Of a DNA stretch of 5,328 nt, positions 1-5,313 are shown piece after piece (positions within the stretch are counted from its first letter, which is position 1; every line of letters starts with the position of its first letter). Source of the stretch: DASPXY01 sp038227745 (lineage in GTDB: Bacteria > Planctomycetota > Planctomycetia > Gemmatales > Gemmataceae); the NCBI GenBank assembly GCA_038227745.1, contig JBBRPS010000700.1, positions 1 to 5,328 of the forward strand, written 5' to 3'. A program made the translations under genes and the position numbers. The notes beneath the pieces are model-generated. The model worked only from the letters and a program-made list of their open reading frames with translations. It had not been told where the DNA came from and searched no databases.

Positions 1-9
1 CCCACCATC

Positions 10-37
10 ATTGTAGTCACCCGCCGCCTACTGTCAA
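10..37 (-). promoter_or_regulatory. Near-consensus sigma70-type promoter firing left, with palindrome on the -35
   Basis: Read on the minus strand, TTGACA (37-32, 6/6 to consensus) is followed after 16 bp by TACAAT (15-10, 5/6). Transcription would start around position 4 and leave the window to the left, so an unseen gene divergent from the one at 252 is expected. The palindrome CCTAC-tgtcaa-GTAGG (27-31 and 38-42) is centred on the -35 box and could be an operator. A 7-bp direct repeat, TGTAGTC, lies at 12-18 (overlapping the -10) and at 44-50. Boxes and repeats are seen directly; function is inferred, and planctomycete promoters are not always sigma70-like. Confidence 0.5.
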
Positions 38-141
38 GTAGGGTGTAGTCTTTTTGTCGCAAGGATTGCCTGCCCGAATCCTGGGAAAGCCTGCGGTTTC
101 TCGATCTGTTCGGGCCGGAACCCTTTTTGTCAGCCAGCATC

Positions 142-170
142 TTGCCGGTTCGGTCGGGAAGTCATAGACT
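142..170 (+). promoter_or_regulatory. Weak candidate promoter for the GYF_2 gene
   Basis: TTGCCG (142-147) and TAGACT (165-170) are separated by 17 bp, each matching the sigma70 consensus at 4 of 6 positions. Transcription would start near 177, putting the hairpin at 185-201 at the head of a leader of about 75 nt. The match is weak and could be chance. Confidence 0.2.
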
Positions 171-184
171 CATTCTTGTTCTTT

Positions 185-201
185 CTCGGCATGGTGCCGA
201 G
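185..201 (+). other. Perfect 7-bp hairpin in the leader of the GYF_2 gene
   Basis: CTCGGCA (185-191), loop TGG, TGCCGAG (195-201): a perfect stem about 50 nt before the start codon at 252. No T-run follows, so it is not a standard terminator. It could stabilise the mRNA leader or be a small operator; only the structure is directly supported. Confidence 0.45.
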
Positions 202-237
202 CAACATGAACAGGCTTTCATCGTGGACGCTGGCCCC

Positions 238-244
238 AGGAGGG
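238..244 (+). promoter_or_regulatory. Strong ribosome binding site that fixes the GTG start at 252
   Basis: AGGAGGG lies 7 nt before GTG 252-254. This near-perfect Shine-Dalgarno sequence decides the start over other in-frame candidates, and it starts the protein exactly at the GYF_2 domain. Confidence 0.8.
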
Positions 245-251
245 CCGCACC

Positions 252-1427
252 GTGGCCGACCAATGGCACTACTTCGTGGATCGGAAGCAATGCGGCCCTG
301 TGCCTCTCAAACGGCTCAAGGAACTCGCTGGCATGGGCGTCGTCGGGCCGACCAGTGAGGTATGGCAGGAAGGGACGCCCGATTGGGTTGTCGCCAGCAG
401 CGTGCCAGATTTGTTCCCCAACGACCGCATCTCGGCGAAGGTCAAAGAAGCCTCCTTGCCGACTTCGCCCATGCCCGACAGAACCGCTCCTGCGAGCATT
501 GAGCAGCCTCGTCCTCCTCAGACCCGCTCGGCGAAATGGGGCGTGCTGGTCGGTATCTGTCTACTGTTGATCGTGCTAGTCGGCGGCGGGATCGCCTTCA
601 CGGTCTTGGGGCGGAAGTCGTCGGAACAGAAGAAGGTAGAGCCGGTCGCCGAGTCCACGAAGGCGAAGCCGCCTGAAATCCCGCCTCAAGAGAAGGAGGC
701 TATCGAGAATACGATCAAGGCTCTCATGAAGTTGGATTCCATCACCTCGACCGGCCTCAATTACACGGAGTATTCCTCCAAATTACTGGACATTAAGGTG
801 GAGTTCGATTCCGCCTTTGCAAAAATCCCCAATTCCAACCCTATTCGGGTGCCTCTCGCCAAAGCGATGCTGGCTTTTGTGGAAGCCAGAGATTTCTGGG
901 GGTGGTGCCTCAACAACAAGGGGAATTTCGCCGGTTACATCTGGAAAAACGGTCAGATTCAAAAGGAGGTCATGGATTGTCATAAGGATTTGTTTGTAAG
1001 GAAATTGATCCCTGACTTTCGTCAGGAGCTATTTGAAAGTAAAGATGTGCCAATCATCTGGAACTACGCCACCGTGCAAGTGAAGAAGGCGAAATTGATC
1101 CAAACCTACCCATTCAGAGGGAACGGAGAGGTGTCGTCCCCACTCCAGGCCGCTGAAGTCCATGCCCACGTCGAGCGGCTGAAGGATCAAAGGGTGGTGT
1201 GCAAGGGGTTTGTGAGCAAAAGAGACGATGCACGGACGGGTACGACTCTCACCATTGAGGCGGAAAAGATCGGGGAGTCCCCTTTGGTTTGCCTCTTTGA
1301 CAAAACTCTGCCGCCTTGCGGTGTCAACGACGCCGTGGTGGTCGAGGGTAAATCGACCGGCCTGTTCCTCGGCACCGTGATCTTGTTTGAATGCAAGTTG
1401 CTTGAAGTCAAAAAGCCTGGGAACTAA
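252..1427 (+). CDS. GYF_2-domain single-pass membrane protein with OB-like C-terminal domain
   Basis: This 391-aa protein starts at GTG with a strong Shine-Dalgarno and ends at TAA. Residues 2-55 match the GYF_2 (DUF4339) pattern: W5-Y7 opening, 'GPV' at 25-27 region preceded by C24, then 'W38...TPDWVVAS', a fold expected to bind proline-rich peptides. Residues 60-95 form a Pro/Ser-rich linker. Residues 96-118 are one hydrophobic transmembrane helix followed by RK. A charged Lys/Pro/Glu stretch (121-150) leads into a helical region (about 150-285). The C-terminal part (about 305-387) has beta-rich spacing like the tRNA_anti-like OB fold: 'VVCKGFV', 'TLTIEA', 'LVCLFD', 'AVVVEGKS', 'VILFECKLLE'. 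The GYF_2 end is probably cytoplasmic, but the flanking charges do not settle topology. The gene stands alone on this strand and converges with a possible small gene. GYF_2 and TM calls are firm; the OB call is from pattern only, and biological role is unknown. Confidence 0.9.
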   Translation: MADQWHYFVDRKQCGPVPLKRLKELAGMGVVGPTSEVWQEGTPDWVVASSVPDLFPNDRISAKVKEASLPTSPMPDRTAPASIEQPRPPQTRSAKWGVLVGICLLLIVLVGGGIAFTVLGRKSSEQKKVEPVAESTKAKPPEIPPQEKEAIENTIKALMKLDSITSTGLNYTEYSSKLLDIKVEFDSAFAKIPNSNPIRVPLAKAMLAFVEARDFWGWCLNNKGNFAGYIWKNGQIQKEVMDCHKDLFVRKLIPDFRQELFESKDVPIIWNYATVQVKKAKLIQTYPFRGNGEVSSPLQAAEVHAHVERLKDQRVVCKGFVSKRDDARTGTTLTIEAEKIGESPLVCLFDKTLPPCGVNDAVVVEGKSTGLFLGTVILFECKLLEVKKPGN

Positions 1428-1600
1428 CGCTTCTGGATCTCCCACGCACAGCCGTGGTTCCATACAATAAAACACCAAGGCAGGTCGATAACCAGACTGG
1501 CCCGATGGAACCACTTCCCAAGTTTTTCTCGCTGTAATTGTTCGATTGTTCCTTTTGCAACGCCGCCTCGGTTGCAATCAAGACAGGTCAGGCCAGCCAT
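1424..1600 (-). CDS. Possible small Cys/Trp-rich protein (58 aa), unrecognised
   Basis: On the minus strand ATG 1600-1598 runs to TAG 1426-1424, giving 58 residues. The sequence has a CxxC pair (C6, C9), further cysteines at 42 and 51, and four tryptophans (30, 41, 46, 53). It has a charged helical-looking centre ('IEQLQREKLGKWFHRA') and a hydrophobic tail ('PWCFIVWNHGCAW'). This composition reads more like a real or remnant protein than a random frame, perhaps a small zinc-ribbon-like protein. Against it, there is no clear Shine-Dalgarno (only ACGAG before ATG), third-codon-position GC is only about half, and I recognise no family. It starts 73 bp downstream of the Rep-like gene on the same strand. 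Its stop overlaps the stop of the convergent GYF_2 gene by 4 bp. It may be a tail fragment of a longer gene, since a stop sits in frame five codons upstream of the ATG. Confidence 0.35.
   Translation of the reverse strand: MAGLTCLDCNRGGVAKGTIEQLQREKLGKWFHRASLVIDLPWCFIVWNHGCAWEIQKR
1454..1514. repeat. Interrupted 10-bp perfect inverted repeat
   Basis: GTGGTTCCAT (1454-1463) and ATGGAACCAC (1505-1514) are exact reverse complements separated by 41 bp. On the plus strand a T5 run follows at 1523-1527, so it could act as a loose terminator for the GYF_2 gene that ends at 1427. It lies inside the possible small minus-strand gene, so coding constraint or chance are also possible. Confidence 0.4.
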
Positions 1601-1647
1601 CTCGTTAAGCCACTACAGACCCATCACAACCGCTATTAACTCGTTGC

Positions 1648-1672
1648 CATGTCACTATTAAGAGGCGACATG
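1648..1672 (-). repeat. 6-bp inverted repeat just after the Rep-like stop
   Basis: CATGTC (1648-1653) pairs with GACATG (1667-1672) across 13 bases, directly after the TGA at 1676-1674 when read on the minus strand. No T-run follows, so intrinsic termination is weakly supported. The 7-mer CTATTAA lies in the loop (1655-1661) and again at 1633-1639, 22 bp apart. Confidence 0.3.
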
Positions 1673-1673
1673 C

Positions 1674-2495
1674 TCAACTCGCAACTTCATCCCTCTCCGC
1701 TAACAACTTGTCAATCCACTCCTGAACTGACGGTTCATCGGCCCAATAGCCGAGAGAGCGTTTGATCTCCTTGAGCGGCACCGTGTCGCCAATCAACTCG
1801 TTGACGTGCTTGACGAGCATGAGCATGTTGGGCTTCTCCAGCCCCTCGGCAATCCGCTTCTCGATGGCCTGAATGTCCTCCCACGTCTTCGTCTTGTTCT
1901 TGCCGCCCTCCCAAAAATCACCGATGGTTCCGACCTTCCTGAAGGGCATGTTCGCCTTGAACAAGAGACGCTTGTCTCGGTACAGGTCATCGACCACAAT
2001 GCCCTTCTTGTTTCGGCCCTTGACCTTCGCCTTGAAGACGTAATGACATAGCCGCCACTCGTTGATGATCGGCTCCACCCGCTTCCTCCATTGGACGACC
2101 TTCCGAGACGGCATGGCGTCCTCGATGGCCTGCTTCAAGTCGGCCTTGCTGATGGAGTTCTTGACGATGATGTGGTAGTGCAGCTTGTTCAGACGGTTCG
2201 GCTCACGGACCCACAAGCACACGATGCCACGGTCATTCAGCTTGCGGCAGGTCTTCTCCCACATGGGGGCTATCTGGTCTGGCGGCACTTCTTCATTGAG
2301 GTTGATGTGGACGGCCCAAGAGTAGGGCCGCTTCATGAGGCGGCGGTTCCGCAGGATGCACATGGCCCACTGCTTCGCCTCACGGATGTAGCCGAGAATG
2401 GTATCCGTCCAGCCCTTCGGCTCGAACTGGCTCGGCTTGCTGAAAGTGGGGTTGGTCTGGTATATTTTGCCATCGTCGGCACTACTATAATTCAT
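1674..2495 (-). CDS. HUH endonuclease / rolling-circle Rep-like protein
   Basis: This 273-aa protein (numbered from ATG 2495-2493) shows the hallmarks of single-tyrosine HUH nucleases. A first beta strand reads 'WAVHINLN' (60-67, motif 1 position). Then comes 'WVREPNRLNKLHYHIIV' (95-111), with the metal-binding pair H106-x-H108 and the Glu that often precedes it (E98). Finally 'CHYVFKAK' (150-157) carries the YxxK motif (Y152, K155). Known HUH Reps nick one strand at an origin hairpin and attach covalently to the 5' end through the tyrosine; that this protein does so is inferred. The C-terminal part (about 205-273) is helical and charged ('EWIDKLLAERDE') and may bind DNA. The ATG at 2495 is preferred because GGTGA (2505-2501) sits 5 nt upstream. 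A GTG start at 2504 would add three residues but has no Shine-Dalgarno. It lies 285 bp downstream of the kinase stop on the same strand, after a strong hairpin. It could be a plasmid/phage Rep relic, a transposase relative, or a domesticated nuclease. Confidence 0.75.
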   Translation of the reverse strand: MNYSSADDGKIYQTNPTFSKPSQFEPKGWTDTILGYIREAKQWAMCILRNRRLMKRPYSWAVHINLNEEVPPDQIAPMWEKTCRKLNDRGIVCLWVREPNRLNKLHYHIIVKNSISKADLKQAIEDAMPSRKVVQWRKRVEPIINEWRLCHYVFKAKVKGRNKKGIVVDDLYRDKRLLFKANMPFRKVGTIGDFWEGGKNKTKTWEDIQAIEKRIAEGLEKPNMLMLVKHVNELIGDTVPLKEIKRSLGYWADEPSVQEWIDKLLAERDEVAS

Positions 2496-2577
2496 CGGCT
2501 TCACCGTCGTCGTCTGGATTGCTGCTGGGCGACTACTTCAAGGCCACGATGCTTCCAACAGCGTCGTGGCCTTTTCC
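2486..2577 (+). ncRNA. Candidate antisense RNA over the Rep-like leader
   Basis: On the plus strand TATAAT (2486-2491, exact -10 consensus) precedes a sequence of about 80 nt that ends in the 13-bp hairpin at 2540-2573 with TTTT at its 3' edge. Such an RNA, starting near 2498, would be antisense to the Rep-like ribosome binding site (2505-2501) and leader. That layout is known for countertranscribed RNAs controlling plasmid rep genes. The weak point is the -35: 17 bp upstream reads TATTTT, and the better TTGCCA is only 13 bp away. The -10 also lies within coding sequence. Elements are seen; the RNA is inference. Confidence 0.2.
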
Positions 2578-2780
2578 TATGGTAGTTACCTCCCTCTCTT
2601 TTTCCTCCTCTCTTGTCGTGTTGTTCCCTTATACTCTGTGGTAGCCTCTGGCCCTGGCGAACCCGCCTTGCAGCCTTCGTAGGCCAGACGGCTCACGCTG
2701 CCGCCTGGATGGTCACGCTCAACAGCCCACGCACGAACTGGCGGGGATGGGCCAGCAGCCAGCGGACACGATCATGACTT
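2505..2780. other. Non-coding gap between kinase and Rep-like genes
   Basis: No convincing gene lies here. Besides the 13-bp hairpin it contains an unbroken pyrimidine tract (2589-2614, GA-rich on the minus strand). It also holds an inverted repeat TCTGGCC (2647-2653) / GGCCAGA (2682-2688), enclosing a small GGCG-aacc-CGCC hairpin (2656-2667). On the minus strand TATAAG (2634-2629) could be a -10 for the Rep-like gene, but no good -35 stands upstream. The part next to the kinase (2693-2780) has an open minus-strand frame without similarity I can recognise. Confidence 0.45.
2540..2575 (+). terminator. Strong 13-bp hairpin, terminator-like on the plus strand
   Basis: AAGGCCACGATGC (2540-2552), loop TTCCAACA, GCGTCGTGGCCTT (2561-2573): twelve Watson-Crick pairs and one G-T, followed by TT on the plus strand. 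Only the plus orientation ends in Ts (GGCCTTTTCC). On the minus strand the stem is followed by GAAG, so there it would be a leader structure of the Rep-like gene, about 45 nt before its ATG. It is the strongest local structure in the window. No plus-strand gene precedes it, so it may terminate an antisense RNA, or be an origin/recognition hairpin for the HUH protein. Confidence 0.5.
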
Positions 2781-5267
2781 TCAGAACTGCATCCCGATGG
2801 AATTGGTGATGATCTCGACTGCTTGGTGCTGATTCCTCTCTTTTTCCTCACCGGCCTCGACTTCAACATCGTTCTCATCCTCGTCGTACTCCTCGCGGCT
2901 GCGTTTCTTGCCCAATTCCGGGTCTAGCCTCGCTGCTTTTTTGAAATCTTTCTCGGCCAGTTTGCTGTCGCCCTTCTGCTGGTATGCCAAACCTCGGTTG
3001 TGGAAAACCTCTCCCTGTTTTGCGCCCAGCTCGATAGCTTTGCTGTAGTCTGCGATGGCCTCGTCGTGTTGAGCCAGCGCCGCACGGGCGATGCCACGCT
3101 GATAATAGGGCATCCAATCGAGGTAGCGCACACAAGGAGGGGTGTCGGAAACCGAACCTGCTGATTGGCGCCGAATCGACTCGGTGTGGGCCGCGACCGC
3201 CCTGCTCCATTCTCCCTTGGCGGAGAAAACGAGTCCTATATTACAAAAGGCATCGGCGTCGTCTGGATTGAGTTGGATCGCCTTGGCGAGATCAGCCTCA
3301 GCGCGATCGAGGTCGCCGATCTGTCGGAAGGCAACCCCTCGGCCGTGGTACGCGATGGCTGATTGCGGACTGCGCTGTAAGGACTCGGTGTAGTCGGCGA
3401 TGGCACGCCCAAGCGCCTCCTCATCAGGGTCATCAAGCGGGGAGCATTCTACGGTGTGATACCAGGTCGCGCGGCCGAGGTATGCCTCCGCGTTCGCCGG
3501 GTCGAGTTGGAGGGCTTCTGTGAAATCCGCGAGGCCGCCACGGGAGCCGGACTGTGCAAGGCGCGCCCATCCTCGGGCCAGGTAGGCCTCAAAATACCTC
3601 GGATTCAACCCGATGGCTTTCGTGCAATCCTGAGTCGCCCGCCCATACCTCTGCAAAGCGTAATTGGCCTGCCCACGGCGGTAATAGCTCTCCGCGTTCT
3701 TCGGGTCGCGCTTAATCTCGCCTGTCAGTGCAGTGATCTCGTCTTCCCATTTCTTCCTGTCGTTATCTTTTGCCCCCTGACTCTGAGGCTGGTCGGCCCG
3801 GTGTTCTGGTGGTCCGTCCTCCCTCCCTGGCTTTCCTCCTGATGGCACCTGCTCCTGCGGTGATTTCCCGTCGCCTGACTGGACGATGCTTCGGGGTTCC
3901 TGAAGAGGAGCCCGCATTGCTGGCGTCGTGGTGGCAGCGGGAAGGGTTGCGGCCGCAACCGGGCTTGCCTCTGGTGGAGGGCCTGCGGCAGGTAGCGAAG
4001 GTAAGACCGGGGACAGAAGCGCGCTCAGACGGGCCGCGAGATCGGCCCCATCGCTCGGCCGGTCACCGGGATTGTCCTCGAAACACGACTCCAGCAGCTC
4101 ATTCAAGGCGGCCGACGCGCCCCGCTCGCCCAGCCTCACCTTCCATTTCGCGCCGCCGGGTTTTCCCGAGGCCAGATTGCCTGTCAGCAGTTGATACCAG
4201 ATGATCCCGAGGGCGTAGACATCGTCGCGGGGGTCGGCAGGCTCCCCGTACACCTGTTGCAGGGATGCGTAGAGCGGCGTGTAAGCCCCGCGCACGGCCT
4301 CCACTTGTGATAGTCTCCCGACCGTCCCGAGGCGTGTCGATTCCTCAATCGCCTGCCGCGCTGCGATGCCGCCGATGCCGAAGTCCGCCACCCGAAACGC
4401 GACCTTCCCGTCGGCCCCACGTTGCACGAGGACATTCGCCGGCTTCAAGTCGCGGTGGACAATCGGCGGGTTCAGTTGGTGGGTGTACCCCACCGTCGCC
4501 GCGATCTCCTGGACTAGTCGCGCAGCCTGACGGGGGGGCAGACCGCCGCGCGCCAGGCTGTCCTGGACCCACCCCGTCAGGTCGCCGCCGCCGACGTACT
4601 CGTACTCCAAACAGGGCGGCTCGGCATTCAAATAGGTGTGCAGGAGTTGGACGATGCCGGGGTGTTTGCCCTGGCGCATCACACGCCCGAGGATCGCAGC
4701 CTCGTTCCGCAGCACCTGGGCCGCCTGGGCATCGAGGCAGAATTTCAGTGCCACGGGGTCAAGGAGGTAGGGGTTCGTCGCCCTCCAGACCTCTCCGAAC
4801 CCACCGGCCCCGAGGAGTTCCGCCAGTTGCCAGTCACCGATCCCCACCGGCTTGTCCCCCGGCTTGAACCGCGGCAGGCGCGGGGGCAGGAACGGGACCA
4901 GGTCCTCCGCCTTGCTCAGGGTCAAGGACGGCGGGACGGTCTTCCCGCTGGGATCGGATGGGCGGCGGAGCGAGCGGTGGATGGAACCCGGCAGGAGCGT
5001 CAGGTAGTTCGTCACCGCCTGTTGGATCGCCTGCGGTTCGTCAGCCGCGATCTCATGAACCACGGCGGCGGCCTGGGCGCGGACGTCCACGGCCCCGGCG
5101 AGGGCCGCGAGTTCCGCCCGCCGCTGCTTCTCGTCCGCCTCCTTGCTCCACGCCTCGTAGGCGACCGAGGCGATTTCCACGACGGCATCGCCGAGCGGGA
5201 TGGCCTCGATCGCGGCTTTCAGGACGGCCTTGCCGACGCACTTGAGGAGGGCGAAGGGGGATGCCAT
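2781..5267 (-). CDS. Hanks-type Ser/Thr protein kinase with C-terminal TPR repeats
   Basis: This 828-aa cytoplasmic protein starts at ATG 5267-5265, 4 nt after AGGTGA. Residues 1-140 are a helical region, including 'RRPSDPSG' (101-108) and 'PPRLPRFKPGDKP' (128-140), which I associate with planctomycete kinases of this type. The kinase domain (about 146-416) has a Gly-rich loop GAGGFGEV (153-160), VALK with ATP-binding K175, likely C-helix E189, catalytic HRDLKPAN (271-278, D273), DFG (295-297), DDVYALG (348-354) and the late Arg R403. It should therefore be active and phosphorylate Ser/Thr on unknown partners. The APE-like segment is ASLQQ (334-338) in place of the usual SPEQ. Residues 419-508 form a Pro/Ala/Gln-rich linker. 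About seven TPR units (525-785) follow, probably for protein binding. TPR3 carries an insertion (about 604-618) and a 14-residue gap-filler lies at 705-718. The tail is acidic (792-810) and ends in EIITNSIGMQF, resembling the start of an FGE-sulfatase domain, so the gene may be 3'-truncated. Confidence 0.93.
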   Translation of the reverse strand: MASPFALLKCVGKAVLKAAIEAIPLGDAVVEIASVAYEAWSKEADEKQRRAELAALAGAVDVRAQAAAVVHEIAADEPQAIQQAVTNYLTLLPGSIHRSLRRPSDPSGKTVPPSLTLSKAEDLVPFLPPRLPRFKPGDKPVGIGDWQLAELLGAGGFGEVWRATNPYLLDPVALKFCLDAQAAQVLRNEAAILGRVMRQGKHPGIVQLLHTYLNAEPPCLEYEYVGGGDLTGWVQDSLARGGLPPRQAARLVQEIAATVGYTHQLNPPIVHRDLKPANVLVQRGADGKVAFRVADFGIGGIAARQAIEESTRLGTVGRLSQVEAVRGAYTPLYASLQQVYGEPADPRDDVYALGIIWYQLLTGNLASGKPGGAKWKVRLGERGASAALNELLESCFEDNPGDRPSDGADLAARLSALLSPVLPSLPAAGPPPEASPVAAATLPAATTTPAMRAPLQEPRSIVQSGDGKSPQEQVPSGGKPGREDGPPEHRADQPQSQGAKDNDRKKWEDEITALTGEIKRDPKNAESYYRRGQANYALQRYGRATQDCTKAIGLNPRYFEAYLARGWARLAQSGSRGGLADFTEALQLDPANAEAYLGRATWYHTVECSPLDDPDEEALGRAIADYTESLQRSPQSAIAYHGRGVAFRQIGDLDRAEADLAKAIQLNPDDADAFCNIGLVFSAKGEWSRAVAAHTESIRRQSAGSVSDTPPCVRYLDWMPYYQRGIARAALAQHDEAIADYSKAIELGAKQGEVFHNRGLAYQQKGDSKLAEKDFKKAARLDPELGKKRSREEYDEDENDVEVEAGEEKERNQHQAVEIITNSIGMQF

Positions 5268-5271
5268 GTGT

Positions 5272-5277
5272 TCACCT
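5272..5277 (-). promoter_or_regulatory. Ribosome binding site of the kinase
   Basis: AGGTGA on the minus strand ends 4 nt before ATG 5267-5265. It supports this start, which also keeps the whole N-terminal region seen in related kinases. Confidence 0.7.
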
Positions 5278-5307
5278 GTGCGGAACGTGGACAGCGGTGT
5301 TGCGATG

Positions 5308-5313
5308 ATTGTA
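5308..5313 (-). promoter_or_regulatory. Candidate -10 box of the kinase promoter
   Basis: TACAAT (5313-5308, minus strand, 5/6 to consensus) would start transcription near 5301 and give a leader of about 34 nt. Its -35 box would lie beyond the right edge, so the promoter cannot be confirmed. The same hexamer serves as -10 in the strong leftward promoter at 10-15. Confidence 0.3.

Larger units (their letters stand above)
1..251. other. Non-coding region upstream of the GYF_2 gene
   Basis: I see no convincing gene here. Besides the leftward promoter, the stretch contains several small inverted repeats: AGGATT (62-67) with AATCCT (77-82), and GCCCGAA (72-78) with TTCGGGC (109-115). The 9-mer CTTTTTGTC occurs twice (50-58 and 123-131). 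A long reading frame starting at 127 overlaps the real gene in another frame and looks spurious. The region is best read as a divergent regulatory region. A fragment of a mobile-element end is possible, but no transposase or paired end is visible. Confidence 0.5.

Noticed and set aside
1..131. Possible insertion-sequence end (short repeats, CTTTTTGTC twice)
   Set aside because: There is no transposase, no matching opposite end and no target duplication in the window. The promoter and operator reading explains the left part better.
127..570. 147-codon open frame on the plus strand at the left end
   Set aside because: It overlaps the GYF_2 gene in another frame, lacks a ribosome binding site, and is Arg/Ser/Pro-rich without a domain.
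1029..1577. 182-codon open frame on the minus strand
   Set aside because: It overlaps the well-supported GYF_2 gene antisense, has no recognisable domain, and its low-complexity composition fits a shadow frame.
2467..2491. TTGCCA with TATAAT as a full sigma70 promoter
   Set aside because: The 13-bp spacer is too short, so only the -10 is retained as weak evidence for an antisense RNA.
2091..2585. 164-codon open frame on the plus strand
   Set aside because: It is antisense to the HUH Rep-like gene, whose motifs are clear. The translation is rich in Leu/Val/Asp from the complementary codons and shows no motif.
2693..2783. Minus-strand open frame continuing past the kinase stop in another frame
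   Set aside because: It was tested as a frameshifted continuation of the FGE-like domain, but neither alternative frame gives the expected residues after the NSIGM motif, and no other family is recognisable.
3000..3720. Regularly spaced similar DNA segments in the TPR region, checked as a repeat array
   Set aside because: They are degenerate TPR codons with about 34-residue periodicity, not exact repeats with spacers, so there is no CRISPR array.
4265..4867. 200-codon open frame on the plus strand
   Set aside because: It is antisense to the kinase catalytic core. Its Arg/Pro/Ser-rich translation is typical of a GC-rich opposite strand.
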